NCBI GenBank assembly: GCA_934463265.1
Contig: CAKSIU010000013.1
Location: forward strand, 1 to 20,221
Direction: 5' to 3'
DNA: 20,221 nucleotides
Source: an uncultured Eubacteriales bacterium
GTDB taxonomy: Bacteria; Bacillota; Clostridia; Oscillospirales; Acutalibacteraceae
Positions 7,332 to 16,791 of the stretch are shown here, piece by piece. Position numbers and translations under genes: made by a program. Each line of letters begins with the position of its first letter. Position 1 is the first letter of the stretch. Below the pieces are notes generated by a model, which did not search any database, had not been told where the DNA came from, and saw nothing but the letters and a program-made list of their open reading frames with translations.

Positions 7332-9161
7332 CTAATCACAAAAATAAACGTTGTACCATACCAAAAAGATGTAAATTGTCCAAATTTTTCGGCTATTATC
7401 CTCCTTGCCGGCAAAGTGCCTGTCTAGATAATCGAGCAAAACATTTGTATTGAAAAATTCATTAGCAATATCAGATGTAAACATATTTTTAACAATATTA
7501 TAAAATGGTTCTTCTCGTAACCAAACTCTGATAGGAACTGGGAAACCGAGTTTTTTCTTTTCAGCAGTAAATTTAGGTAGATGCTTTAACGCGGCGCTGC
7601 GAAGAGCAACTTTTGTATTCTCATTGTTTACTTTTAATCGACTTGGAATTGTTCTTGCAACTTTAAAAACTTCTTTGTCAAGAAATGGCACACGAAGTTC
7701 CAATGCATTGGCCATACTCATCCTGTCGGCTTTTAAAAGAATATCTCCCACCATCCAAAGGTTTACATCCAAATATTGCATACGAGTTATATCATCAAAG
7801 TTTTTTGTTTTTTCATAAAATTTTTCACAAACTTTTTGCGGAGCAGTAGCAAGATTTGTATCTTTTAAAAGTTTTTTCTTGTCTTTTTGAGAAAACATGA
7901 ATGCATTTCCAATAAATCTCTCTGGTAAATCTTTTGAACCTCGAATGATGAAATTTTTGCCTTTAAAATTTGCAGGAATAGCCTCTACAACAGTCGCCAA
8001 AGCACGTCTCAAAAAGCGCGGAATTTTTTGATATTTACAAAGAGAAATTGGTTCGTGATATATATTGTAACCACCAAAAAGCTCATCAGCACCTTCTCCA
8101 GAAAGCACGACGGTAACAAATTCACTGGCAAGTTTTGAAACAAAATACAAAGCAATGCACGATGGGTCAGCTAAAGGCTGGTCCATTATGTATTGGACGT
8201 GCGAAATGTTGTCCCAAAATTCTTCAGGAGAAATTACTTTATAATGATGTTCAAGGCAGACTTTCTCTGCAAGTTTTTTGGCAAATCCTATTTCATTGTA
8301 TTTTTCATCTGAACCAAACCCAACTGTAAAAGCTTTTTGGCCTGAAAAATAAGTGGAGACATAACTGGCATCCACGCCGCTTGATAAAAAACATCCGACT
8401 TCGACATCGCTGACTTTATGCGTTTTTACAGATTCTTCAAAAACAGTTTCGATTTTAGTTACAGCTTCATCGAGTGTTAAATTTTCATCCGGTTCGAAAG
8501 TTGGATCAAAATAGCGTGTAATCTCGAGTTTACCGTCATTAAACCAAAGATAATGCCCGGGCAAAAGACAGTAAACGCCCTCAAAAAAAGTTTCTGGTGG
8601 CACGGAATACTGAAAAGAAAGATATTTATCTAGAGCTTTTTTATTAAATTTTTTCTCGAATTTTGGAAATTGTAAAATGCTTTTTATTTCAGAACCGTAA
8701 ACCAAATGATTATCCACAAGTGCATAGTGCAGCGGTTTTATTCCAAAAAAATCTCTGGCCATGAAAAGTGAACTATCAACGGTATTAAAAATAGCAAAGG
8801 CAAACATTCCGCGAATTTTATCTAACAATTTTTCGCGCCATTCTTCAAATCCGTGGATTAAAACTTCAGAGTCCGTATCCGTATAAAATTTGTGGCCGGC
8901 AGTCATAAGTTTTTCACGCAACTCTTTGTAATTGTATATTTCTCCATTAAATGTCAAAACCAAAGTTTTGTCCTCATTGTATATTGGCTGATTTCCATCA
9001 TCTAAGTCTATAATGCTAAGTCGACGAAACCCCATAGATATAGATTCAGTTGAAAAAAAGCCCTCGCTGTTAGGACCTCTGTGAGTAATGACATCTGTCA
9101 TATTTTTTAAAATTTTTTCTCTATCTAAAATTTCACCTGTAAAACCACAAATTCCACACAT
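7332..9161 (-). CDS. asnB: Asparagine synthase (glutamine-hydrolysing)
   Basis: Makes asparagine from aspartate, glutamine and ATP in the cytoplasm. The 609-residue protein is full length for the family. The N-terminal glutaminase starts MCGICGF, with Cys2 as nucleophile once Met1 is removed, and shows the family markers HRGPNSEG, GFRRLSIIDL and FNGEIYNYKELR. The synthetase half has the ATP pyrophosphatase loop LSSGVDAS at about 259-266, then FTVGF and LSGEGADELFGGY. The loop has alanine where most members have serine (SGVDSS), a conservative change; the aspartate is kept. The ATG at 9161 is preceded by AAAGAGG about ten bases away. It stands as a single transcription unit with its own promoter and terminator. 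Some paralogues act in cell-wall amidation or natural-product pathways, but nothing nearby suggests that. Confidence 0.93.
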   Translation of the reverse strand: MCGICGFTGEILDREKILKNMTDVITHRGPNSEGFFSTESISMGFRRLSIIDLDDGNQPIYNEDKTLVLTFNGEIYNYKELREKLMTAGHKFYTDTDSEVLIHGFEEWREKLLDKIRGMFAFAIFNTVDSSLFMARDFFGIKPLHYALVDNHLVYGSEIKSILQFPKFEKKFNKKALDKYLSFQYSVPPETFFEGVYCLLPGHYLWFNDGKLEITRYFDPTFEPDENLTLDEAVTKIETVFEESVKTHKVSDVEVGCFLSSGVDASYVSTYFSGQKAFTVGFGSDEKYNEIGFAKKLAEKVCLEHHYKVISPEEFWDNISHVQYIMDQPLADPSCIALYFVSKLASEFVTVVLSGEGADELFGGYNIYHEPISLCKYQKIPRFLRRALATVVEAIPANFKGKNFIIRGSKDLPERFIGNAFMFSQKDKKKLLKDTNLATAPQKVCEKFYEKTKNFDDITRMQYLDVNLWMVGDILLKADRMSMANALELRVPFLDKEVFKVARTIPSRLKVNNENTKVALRSAALKHLPKFTAEKKKLGFPVPIRVWLREEPFYNIVKNMFTSDIANEFFNTNVLLDYLDRHFAGKEDNSRKIWTIYIFLVWYNVYFCD

Positions 9162-9193
9162 AATAATACCTCTTTTTTCAATTATTTTATTTA

Positions 9194-9222
9194 ATTATAG
9201 CAAAACAAAAGAAATACTTCAA
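9194..9222 (-). promoter_or_regulatory. Promoter of asnB
   Basis: Minus-strand TTGAAG (9217-9222), 17-base spacer, TATAAT (9194-9199). The predicted start leaves a short leader of roughly 25-30 bases before the ATG at 9161. It lies in the 87-base gap after the CNNM-type gene, so asnB need not depend on readthrough. Confidence 0.7.
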
Positions 9223-9248
9223 TATTTTTTTAACATAAATGTAAAAAT

Positions 9249-10556
9249 TTACTCGATAAAGTTACGTGTAATAGAAACTTTTGCAATTTTCCTGTCGACA
9301 ATTTTCTCGACGGTGAAATTTATGTTTTTAATCGTGATAGATGGGTGTTCATCATTGGTAGGGATACGTCCTAAATGTTCCAAAATTAAGCCCGAAATAG
9401 TGTCATAATCGCCATCGGGCAACGCAAAGCCCAGCAAATTAGAAATTTCATCTATAGAAGTTGTTCCATCAACGGTAAACTTGTTTTCATTTATTTTAGT
9501 AATTTCATTTTGTTCGTTGTCGTATTCATCCTGAATATTACCCAAAATCGATTCAATCAGGTCTTCGATGGTAATAAGGCCCTCGGTACCACCATACTCA
9601 TTAACAATTATAGCAATTTGAGTTTTTAAGTCAATAAGTTCTCGAAATAATTCGCTGCAGCGTTTGGTTGCTGGAACGTAAACAGCGTTACGCATGATGT
9701 CCAATATGGACGTATTATGAGGTGCGGGAGTGCTCACCAAATATTTTAAAAGGTCTTTAACATAAACTATTCCGATTATGTTATCAACATCTTCGTGATA
9801 AACTGGAATGCGTGAATATCCAGTAGAAATTGCAAGATTTACCGCATCAAAAGTTAACTTATTGTCCTCGATGGCAGTTATTTCAGTTCGGTGAGTCATA
9901 ATTTCATTTGCAGTTTTATCATCAAAGTCAAAAACATTTTCGACGATATTTTTAATTCCCCCATCTATTATACCTTTTTCTTGACCGGCATCTAACAACA
10001 TCAAAATTTCCTCTTCGGAAATTTCGTCAATGCTGTCATCCGGATTAATTCCAAATAATTTTACTATGAAATTTGTAGAAGCAGATAAAAACTTTATAAA
10101 CGGGCTAAAAATTTTTTCTATTGCACTGATGATTCCAATAACTTTAAATGAAATTTTTTCAGCGTTTTGCATTGCAATTTTTTTGGGAACAAGTTCTCCA
10201 AGCACCAGCGAAAAGTATGACAATATAATTGTTATTAATACAGTAGAAAAACCTTCTAAAATGCTTTGAGAAAACGGCAAAAATGAAAGAAATTCAGCAA
10301 CTTTGCTTGCAAATATGGTTGAGGCTGAAGCAGAAGTTAAAAATCCAGACAAAGTTACCCCAACTTGAATTGTTGCGAGAAAATTACTTGAATTTTTTGT
10401 GGTATTAAGAATTTTTTCAGCACCTTTATGACCGTTTCTTGCCATTTTTTTAATTTTATTTTCATTTAGTGTTATGATGGCAATTTCAGACATTGCAAAA
10501 AAAGCATTAATCAAAATTAAAATTAACAATAAAAGTATTTGAAAAATATCATTCAT
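9249..10556 (-). CDS. CNNM/HlyC-CorC family membrane protein with CBS pair
   Basis: A 435-residue integral membrane protein of the family often labelled hemolysin C or CorC. Members are linked to Mg2+/divalent cation efflux or homeostasis; true hemolysins are rare. The N-terminal DUF21/CNNM domain has a first membrane helix (IFQILLLLILILINAFFA), then MSEIAIITLNENKI, a glycine-rich GVTLSGFLTSASAST segment and the hallmark GELVPKKIAMQNAEKIS at about 120-135. A CBS-domain pair follows (EIMTHRTEITAI; YSRIPVYHEDVDNIIGIVYV; NEYGGTEGLITIEDLIE), then a C-terminal CorC_HlyC domain (FTVDGTTSIDEISNLLG; LPDGDYDTISGLILEHLGRIP). The length is typical. The ATG at 10556 is preceded by GAAGGTG. It diverges from nifJ. 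Confidence 0.9.
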   Translation of the reverse strand: MNDIFQILLLLILILINAFFAMSEIAIITLNENKIKKMARNGHKGAEKILNTTKNSSNFLATIQVGVTLSGFLTSASASTIFASKVAEFLSFLPFSQSILEGFSTVLITIILSYFSLVLGELVPKKIAMQNAEKISFKVIGIISAIEKIFSPFIKFLSASTNFIVKLFGINPDDSIDEISEEEILMLLDAGQEKGIIDGGIKNIVENVFDFDDKTANEIMTHRTEITAIEDNKLTFDAVNLAISTGYSRIPVYHEDVDNIIGIVYVKDLLKYLVSTPAPHNTSILDIMRNAVYVPATKRCSELFRELIDLKTQIAIIVNEYGGTEGLITIEDLIESILGNIQDEYDNEQNEITKINENKFTVDGTTSIDEISNLLGFALPDGDYDTISGLILEHLGRIPTNDEHPSITIKNINFTVEKIVDRKIAKVSITRNFIE

Positions 10557-10615
10557 TTTTTCACCTTCTGTATCAATCTTTATTTTTTTATGTAAAAGTT
10601 ACCTATTAAATCGAC

Positions 10616-10644
10616 TTTACATATTGCATTAAAAGTGATAAAAT
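10616..10644 (+). promoter_or_regulatory. Putative promoter of nifJ
   Basis: TTTACA (10616-10621), 17-base spacer, TAAAAT (10639-10644). It would give a leader of about 50 bases before the nifJ start. It is the best sigma-A-type match in the 146-base divergent gap. Confidence 0.55.
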
Positions 10645-10702
10645 CTAAAAGAATTAATATATTTTGATTGTAAAATTTAGCACAATAGGGGGATAAGAAA
10701 AT

Positions 10703-13700
10703 TTGTTAAGAAAAATGAAAACAATGGACGGAAACACTGCAGCAGCTTATGTCTCTTATGCATTTACAGAAGTTGCGGCAATTTATCCTATAACTCCATC
10801 ATCTGTTATGGCAGATGAAACAGACAAATATTCTGTTGCTGGCAAAAAAAATCTTTTTGGTCAGCCAGTTAAAGTTACACAAATGCAGTCGGAAGCAGGT
10901 GTTGCCGGTGCCGTGCATGGTTCGCTGTCGGCAGGAGCTCTTACAACAACATATACGGCTTCGCAAGGCCTTTTGCTTATGATTCCGAATATGTATAAAA
11001 TGGCGGGAGAGTTGCTTCCAAGTGTTATTCATGTCTCGGCAAGAGCTGTAGCAAGTCATGCACTTTCTATTTTTGGAGACCATTCTGATATTTATGCATG
11101 CAGACAAACAGGTTACGCAATGTTGTGTGCAGATAACCCTCAAGAGGTTATGGACTTGGGGGCGGTAGCACATTTATCTGCAATAAAAGGCCGAGTTCCG
11201 TTTTTACATTTTTTTGATGGTTTTAGAACATCTCATGAAATTCAAAAAGTTGCAATATGGGATTATGACACACTGGGAAAATTACTTGATTGGGACGCGG
11301 TAGAAACCTTTAGACACAGAGCCTTAAATCCAGAAAATCCGGTTTTAAGAGGCTCCGCACAGAATGATGACGTGTTTTTTCAGGCAAGAGAGGCAAGCAA
11401 TTCTTACTATGATAGGTTGCCCAAAATAGTTGAAGATTATATGAAAAAAGTGAATGAAAAAACAGGTTCAAATTATAAACCATTTAATTATTATGGAGCC
11501 CCGGATGCAGAAAAAATAATTGTGGCGATGGGTTCGGTTTGCGAAACAGTAGAGGAGGTTGTAGATTATTTAAACGCGGCGGGAGAAAAAGTTGGTCTTG
11601 TAAAAGTTCATTTGTATCGTCCGTTTGTGAAAGAATTTTTGTTGGACGAGATTCCAAAAACAGTAAGAAAAATATCGGTTCTGGATAGAACAAAAGAACC
11701 TGGGTCAATAGGAGAACCTCTTTATTTGGACGTTTTGGCGGCACTTTCAGAATCAAATTTTAAAAATGTGTCATTTTATTCAGGACGTTATGGATTAGCT
11801 TCAAAGGATACTACTCCAGGCGATATTATTGCGGTTTTTAGAAATATGAATGGAAAAAATCCTAAAAAAAGATTTACAATCGGCATAGTTGATGATGTTA
11901 CAAATTTATCACTTAAAGTTTGCGAAAATCCGGACACAACTAAATCTGGCACAATTTCGTGCAAGTTTTGGGGTTTGGGCTCAGATGGAACTGTCGGTGC
12001 GAACAAAAATACGATTAAAATAATCGGTGACAAAACTGACTTGTATGTTCAAGGATATTTTGCCTATGACTCAAAAAAATCTGGAGGGCTTACCGTTTCT
12101 CATCTGCGCTTTGGAAAAGAGCCAATAAAATCGACGTATTATATAAGTAAAGCTGATTTTGTTGCTTGTCACAACACCTCATACATGAAAAAATACGACA
12201 TAGTTCAAGATTTAAAGCCGGGCGGAAGCTTTTTGCTGAATTGTCCCTGGAGTGTGGACGAATTAGAAATTGAATTACCAGCAAAGGTGAAAAGGTATAT
12301 TGCAGAGAATAAAATTAACTTTTATACAATAAATGCTACGAAAATCGGCAAAGAAATCGGTTTGGGTGGCAAAATAAATACGATACTTCAAGCGGCATTC
12401 TTTAAAATCGCGAATATTATTCCAGTGGAAAAAGCGCTTGAATATATGAAAGACGCGGCGACAAAATCATACGGCAAAAAAGGTGAAAAAATCGTTGCTA
12501 TGAATCATGAAGCGATTGAACGTGGAATGACAGAATTACAAAAAATTGAGGTTCCAGATGAGTGGAAAAATGCTGTGGCAAATGAAAAATTTGAAGTTGC
12601 AACGGGCGAAAGAAAAGAATTAGTGCGGTATGTTAATGAAATTTTAAAACCAATTGATTCATACAAAGGAAATGATTTGCCGGTCTCAGCTTTTATAAAC
12701 CATGCGGACGGAACTATTCCGCAAGGCTCTTCGGCCTATGAAAAACGAGAAATTGCAATTGACGTTCCATGCTGGAAACCAGAAAATTGCATACAGTGTA
12801 ATTTTTGCTCATTTGTTTGTCCACATGCAGTGATTCGTCCTGTGGCAATGACTGAGGAAGAGATGAAAAATTCACCTGAGGGAATGAAGTCGAAGGGTAT
12901 GGCAGGAATTTCTGGTATGAAATTCGCGATAACCGTTTCGCCGTTAGATTGCACAGGCTGTGGAGCTTGTGTGAATGTTTGTCCGGGAATGAAGGGGAAA
13001 AAAGCGCTTGAAATGCAGCCGTTTGAGACTCAAAAAGGTGAGCAAAAAGTTTTTGATTATGCGAGTAAATTGCCGAAAAAAACAGAAGTAGCCGAGAAAT
13101 TTAAAGGATCAACTGTAAAAGGAAGCCAATTTAAAAAGCCTTTGCTGGAATTTTCCGGAGCGTGTGCTGGTTGTGGAGAAACGCCTTATGCAAAACTTGC
13201 AACACAGCTGTTTGGCGACAGAATGTTTATTGCCAACGCAACTGGATGTTCGTCGATTTGGGGCGGCTCGTTGCCATCAACGCCTTACACGGTAAATGAT
13301 GAGGGAAAAGGTCCCGCATGGCATAATTCTTTATTCGAAGACAATGCGGAATTTGGCTTTGGAATGGCTTTGGCACAAAATACGGCTCGTTCTAGATTGA
13401 AAGATTATGTAAACGAAATAAAATCAGCGGCAAGCGATGAAAATTTAATTTCTGCCTGTGATAACTACTTAAAAACTTTTAATGATAGCGAGAAAAATAA
13501 AATTGCAACGAAATTACTTTTAGAAATACTTGAAAAAACATCTGATAAAAATGAAAAAGTAAATTTATTGTCAAAGAAACTGTTAAAAAATAAAAATTAT
13601 TTAAGTAAAAAGTCTATTTGGATTTTTGGCGGAGATGGTTGGGCTTATGACATTGGATTTGGCGGACTTGACCATGTTATTGCTTCTGGAGAAAATGTAA

Positions 13701-14272
13701 ATATTTTGGTTTTTGATACGGAAGTTTATTCAAATACAGGCGGGCAAGCTTCAAAATCAACACCAATAGGCGCTATGGCTCAATTTGCCTCAGCAGGAAA
13801 GTCTGTGAAGAAAAAAGATTTGGCAGCGATTGCTATGAGTTATGGTTATGTTTATGTTGCGCAGGTTGCGATGGGTGCCAATTATAATCAATGTATAAAA
13901 GCTTTTATCGAAGCGGAAAATTATAACGGCCCGTCTATAATTATTGCGTATGCACCGTGTATAAATCACGGAATAAAAGGCGGAATGGGAACCGCTCCGA
14001 TGGAGGAAAAAATGGCAGTAGAATCCGGCTACTGGAATCTTTTTCGTTTTGACCCGCGATTGAAGCTTTATGAAAAAAATCCGTTTTTGCTCGATAGTAA
14101 AGCACCTTCATTGAATTATCGCGATTTTATTATGAACGAAGTACGGTACAGTGCGCTTGAAAGGGCGAATCCAGAGAGGGCCGAAAAATTATTTAAAGTT
14201 GCAGAGGCACAATCCAGCGGCAAATATGAGCATTTGTTGAAGCTTTCTCAGTTTTATGAAGATAAAAACTAA
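10703..14272 (+). CDS. nifJ: Pyruvate:ferredoxin (flavodoxin) oxidoreductase
   Basis: Oxidatively decarboxylates pyruvate with coenzyme A to acetyl-CoA and CO2, passing electrons to ferredoxin or flavodoxin; it is central to clostridial fermentation. The 1189-residue single-chain form matches the usual 1,170-1,200. The N-terminal domain has AFTEVAAIYPITPSSVMA and TYTASQGLLLMIPNM. A two-cluster ferredoxin domain has CIQCNFCSFVCPH (from about residue 696) and CTGCGACVNVCPG (from about 750). The C-terminal thiamine-diphosphate domain has CAGCGETPY (from about 821), ATGCSSIWGG, GGDGWAYDIG (976-985), NTGGQASKSTPIGA and YAPCINHG, supplying the proximal cluster cysteines. All key residues appear intact. 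I chose the TTG start at 10703 because AGGGGG lies ten bases before it; the ATG at 10715 is too far from that site and has none of its own. It is a single-gene unit with a terminator. Confidence 0.96.
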   Translation: MLRKMKTMDGNTAAAYVSYAFTEVAAIYPITPSSVMADETDKYSVAGKKNLFGQPVKVTQMQSEAGVAGAVHGSLSAGALTTTYTASQGLLLMIPNMYKMAGELLPSVIHVSARAVASHALSIFGDHSDIYACRQTGYAMLCADNPQEVMDLGAVAHLSAIKGRVPFLHFFDGFRTSHEIQKVAIWDYDTLGKLLDWDAVETFRHRALNPENPVLRGSAQNDDVFFQAREASNSYYDRLPKIVEDYMKKVNEKTGSNYKPFNYYGAPDAEKIIVAMGSVCETVEEVVDYLNAAGEKVGLVKVHLYRPFVKEFLLDEIPKTVRKISVLDRTKEPGSIGEPLYLDVLAALSESNFKNVSFYSGRYGLASKDTTPGDIIAVFRNMNGKNPKKRFTIGIVDDVTNLSLKVCENPDTTKSGTISCKFWGLGSDGTVGANKNTIKIIGDKTDLYVQGYFAYDSKKSGGLTVSHLRFGKEPIKSTYYISKADFVACHNTSYMKKYDIVQDLKPGGSFLLNCPWSVDELEIELPAKVKRYIAENKINFYTINATKIGKEIGLGGKINTILQAAFFKIANIIPVEKALEYMKDAATKSYGKKGEKIVAMNHEAIERGMTELQKIEVPDEWKNAVANEKFEVATGERKELVRYVNEILKPIDSYKGNDLPVSAFINHADGTIPQGSSAYEKREIAIDVPCWKPENCIQCNFCSFVCPHAVIRPVAMTEEEMKNSPEGMKSKGMAGISGMKFAITVSPLDCTGCGACVNVCPGMKGKKALEMQPFETQKGEQKVFDYASKLPKKTEVAEKFKGSTVKGSQFKKPLLEFSGACAGCGETPYAKLATQLFGDRMFIANATGCSSIWGGSLPSTPYTVNDEGKGPAWHNSLFEDNAEFGFGMALAQNTARSRLKDYVNEIKSAASDENLISACDNYLKTFNDSEKNKIATKLLLEILEKTSDKNEKVNLLSKKLLKNKNYLSKKSIWIFGGDGWAYDIGFGGLDHVIASGENVNILVFDTEVYSNTGGQASKSTPIGAMAQFASAGKSVKKKDLAAIAMSYGYVYVAQVAMGANYNQCIKAFIEAENYNGPSIIIAYAPCINHGIKGGMGTAPMEEKMAVESGYWNLFRFDPRLKLYEKNPFLLDSKAPSLNYRDFIMNEVRYSALERANPERAEKLFKVAEAQSSGKYEHLLKLSQFYEDKN

Positions 14273-14294
14273 AAATTAAAGCGAAAACAAGTAT

Positions 14295-14332
14295 CCCTGA
14301 CAAGTTTTATTGCAAAAATTTGTCAGGGTTTT
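14295..14332 (+). terminator. Terminator of nifJ
   Basis: CCCTGACAA (14295-14303) pairs perfectly with TTGTCAGGG (14320-14328), followed by TTTTG. It begins 23 bases after the nifJ stop, between convergent genes. On the opposite strand the hairpin lacks a T-run, so it is a weaker stop for the minus-strand operon. Confidence 0.8.
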
Positions 14333-14343
14333 GTAAATTTTTA

Positions 14344-14874
14344 TTATTTTATGAAAGTTTTGTCGGCATGATGATTGTATAGTGAGGTAATCATGTTAAA
14401 CGTCTTCTTGTCAATTATCCCGTTGGGTTCAAGGTTAAAAAGTTGCTGCAGATCTTTTACTAAATTAACGCTGGGCTCATCGTGATTTCCGGTTATGTTA
14501 AAATTGTCAAAATTTTCAAAAATGGTAGTTATTGAATAGAGCATGGAATGAATCAAATAAAGACATAGTGGATTTTCCCCCGGATTTATCAGGAAATCTG
14601 TAGCTGGAAAGACTTGCGGAAGTAAAGCTTCTGTTTCGTACTCAGAAATTTCATTAAAAATTGTTATTATGTGATTCCACGTGTCAAAGTCGACGACACC
14701 GGTAACGGGCAGTGAAAATGTTCTTTGAAAGCCAGAGACAGATTCTTTGGTCTGCGGAGAAAATATTCCGTCGGGAATGACTGCCGGAACGGTGTTGTAG
14801 TAGTAAGAAATGAGCCGCAAAAAATGCTGTAGATTCCTAATAGGCTCGCCCGGACGTAAAGTTGTTCTGTTCAT
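14344..14874 (-). CDS. Peptidoglycan-binding-repeat protein (two repeats)
   Basis: A 176-residue protein composed almost wholly of two PG_binding_1-type three-helix repeats. The first is about residues 8-75 (GEPIRNLQHFLRLISYYYN, GIFSPQTKESVSGFQRTFS, PVTGVVDFDTWNHI). The second is more diverged, about 100-170 (VNLVKDLQQLFNLEPNGIID, KTFNMITSLY). The family binds peptidoglycan. There is no signal peptide or catalytic domain, so it is probably a structural or targeting partner, possibly acting inside the sporulating mother cell where no export is needed. It lies 24 bases after the SpoIID-like gene and is presumably the last gene of the same transcript. GAGAGGTG lies about 14 bases before its ATG, somewhat long. 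Confidence 0.8.
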   Translation of the reverse strand: MNRTTLRPGEPIRNLQHFLRLISYYYNTVPAVIPDGIFSPQTKESVSGFQRTFSLPVTGVVDFDTWNHIITIFNEISEYETEALLPQVFPATDFLINPGENPLCLYLIHSMLYSITTIFENFDNFNITGNHDEPSVNLVKDLQQLFNLEPNGIIDKKTFNMITSLYNHHADKTFIK

Positions 14875-14898
14875 AAATTTATAAAAACACCTCTCGAA

Positions 14899-16335
14899 TT
14901 AATTTTTATTGTTACTATCGAAATCACTCTGACCAACATTTAGTTCGTAACCGGGGTATTGAGTCGGCTGCGGATTTTCTGAACTTACAATATCAAGATA
15001 AGTTCCACCGATGCTGTTCCATGTGATTCTGTCAACATTTCCGGTAACTCTTAGCCCGAATTTTTTTTGATACTGCATAACAGCATTCATAGTAGCCTCG
15101 TCGTAAACTCCGGTGACTTCCACGGGAGAAATCTCTGGATAAATATTCGCGATGTTATTAATGTACTGCTGCAGAGTGCTGACTTCTTCACCTTTTGAGC
15201 CGAGTCGCAAAGTTGTGCCACTAAACGGAATAAATGTTTTTGGAACGACATTCCCTTCAAAAACCGTTGTAACAATGCCGCGGAATTCTCGATAAATTTC
15301 GTTCCAGGTTACATCATCAACCTCGCCTGTTTGAGGTAAATCTTTGCTTTTTTGAAAAGCTATTACGGCATTTTTAGTTTTTGGACCAAAGATGCCGTCT
15401 ATTTCGATAAAAGGGATATAATCGTAAAACTGAGCAAGTACGGATAAGAAATATTGTAAAATGTAGACTTTTTCGCCACGATTCCCCTCAGTAATGGCGT
15501 CCGGATAAGTTAAATTTATGCCAAAAAGACGTTGCCCTTCTGATTCAAGTTCTCCGAGTTTGTTTACAGAGGTATACAAGTATACAAGTCTGTACCAAGT
15601 GGCCTTTCCGACGATTCCATCCGGAGTCAGGTTAAATATTTCTTGAAACGCAATTACTGCTCGCTCTGTGGACTGCCCGAAGATTCCATCAATTGGATAA
15701 ATATTAGGAATCGCAGGGTAATTTTGAGAAATTCTGCTTAAAGAACGCTGCACAATTACGACATAATCGCCGACAGAGCCACGTTGTAACGGATATCCGG
15801 GATAAGACGAGCGCAATCCCATTACTGGTGCCTCTTGAACTAATTCTATGTTGTAACCGTAATAATATTTTAAAATATTAAGAGAACTGTATCCTTGATT
15901 TGCAAGTTCCTCGCTGCCCCATTGTGACAATCCATTGCAAGTTGCAGTTGTTCCGTTGCAATAAATTGCCGCAAGTGGTTCAACATAGCCCATTCTGCGA
16001 ATGTAGTCGTTAAAAACATCATCAACGATTCTATCGATATTTTCAAAAATATTTCTGCCGGGAGTAAAAGCCTGATCGTAAGCTGTCGAATTTGTAATAT
16101 TAAATGAGTAGCCTTGACTGGGGTAATGTTCCAGATAAATTCGATTTAGCGCAAAGGAAATCTGTGCATAAATATTGGCATAAATCGCGGCTTCATTCCA
16201 GGTAGGATAAATTTCGCTGGATGCCACATTTTTTATATAATCAGGAAAAGACACGGTAACATTCTGCGCGCTGCTGTTTGGTGTGCCCAAATGAACAACT
16301 ATGTAACTTGGCACATACGGAGTTATTATTGGCAT
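14899..16335 (-). CDS. SpoIID-like protein with three peptidoglycan-binding repeats
   Basis: A 478-residue protein. The N-terminal part (about 1-165) resembles the SpoIID/LytB domain. VSFPDYIKNVASSEIYPTWN corresponds to the family's 'V..YL.GVV..E....W' segment, then EAAIYANIYAQISFALNRIY, and finally LSQWGSEELANQGYSSLNIL-KYYYGYNI, the conserved 'SQ.GA...A..G....ILK.YY' ending. Three PG_binding_1 repeats follow at about 180-255, 285-350 and 380-440, each with a D-G-I/V-x-G or similar turn. SpoIID itself is a lytic transglycosylase used during forespore engulfment. The E in 'ASSE' matches its catalytic-glutamate position, so activity is possible but not shown. It has no signal peptide and starts directly MPIITPYVPSYIVV. 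It lies 15 bases after the gene at 16351-16734. Sporulation-linked wall remodelling is the likeliest role, an inference from domains and the adjacent spoIIE. Confidence 0.82.
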   Translation of the reverse strand: MPIITPYVPSYIVVHLGTPNSSAQNVTVSFPDYIKNVASSEIYPTWNEAAIYANIYAQISFALNRIYLEHYPSQGYSFNITNSTAYDQAFTPGRNIFENIDRIVDDVFNDYIRRMGYVEPLAAIYCNGTTATCNGLSQWGSEELANQGYSSLNILKYYYGYNIELVQEAPVMGLRSSYPGYPLQRGSVGDYVVIVQRSLSRISQNYPAIPNIYPIDGIFGQSTERAVIAFQEIFNLTPDGIVGKATWYRLVYLYTSVNKLGELESEGQRLFGINLTYPDAITEGNRGEKVYILQYFLSVLAQFYDYIPFIEIDGIFGPKTKNAVIAFQKSKDLPQTGEVDDVTWNEIYREFRGIVTTVFEGNVVPKTFIPFSGTTLRLGSKGEEVSTLQQYINNIANIYPEISPVEVTGVYDEATMNAVMQYQKKFGLRVTGNVDRITWNSIGGTYLDIVSSENPQPTQYPGYELNVGQSDFDSNNKN

Positions 16336-16350
16336 GATATCGCCTCTCTT

Positions 16351-16734
16351 TTATAAATTTTGTGAAGGGGTATTTCTGCTGATAAATCTGTCTTCTGGCA
16401 GGCTGTTTTCTTCTAACGGAATCAGCTCGACATTTTGTATGGTTTGCGTATTTGCAAAAACTTGGACATCGGTTATAGTCAGCGTGTAGTACGAAGGGTG
16501 AGAAATTTTTATGTCACAAATAGCAAAAGGCTTAATTTTAGACGGACTTAAAGATAATTCTAAATCTGGTGTGCTTATGGAAATAGGCGAAGTTTGACCG
16601 GATTCGTTGGTGGTTCTAAATCCCAAAAGTTTCGAGGTATCTCCTGATCCAGAAGTTACGGATACTTGGGCGTCTCTTAATGGAATTTGTGCGCGAGAAG
16701 TATAAACATTTACGACAATATATCCAGTTGCCAT
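16351..16734 (-). CDS. Small beta-sandwich (carboxypeptidase-regulatory-like) protein
   Basis: A 127-residue, first gene of the three-gene minus-strand cluster. The sequence alternates short beta strands: GYIVVNVYTSRAQIPLRDAQ, VSVTSGSG, LLGFRTTNESGQTSPISI, DIKISHPSYYTLTITDVQVF, and QTIQNVELIPL. This resembles a carboxypeptidase-regulatory-like/CNA-B-like beta-sandwich ('I.L.DA.V.V', 'T.ESG...P', 'HPGYY'). There is no signal peptide or membrane segment. The ATG at 16734 has an ideal ribosome site, AAGGAGG (16744-16750). It precedes the SpoIID/peptidoglycan-binding proteins by 15 bases, so it is probably co-expressed and may help assemble a wall-associated structure. The exact function is unknown to me. 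Confidence 0.75.
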   Translation of the reverse strand: MATGYIVVNVYTSRAQIPLRDAQVSVTSGSGDTSKLLGFRTTNESGQTSPISISTPDLELSLSPSKIKPFAICDIKISHPSYYTLTITDVQVFANTQTIQNVELIPLEENSLPEDRFISRNTPSQNL

Positions 16735-16791
16735 ATAAAAATGCCTCCTTAAAAAATTTATACTTTAAATAATATAAAAAATTTAAACGGT

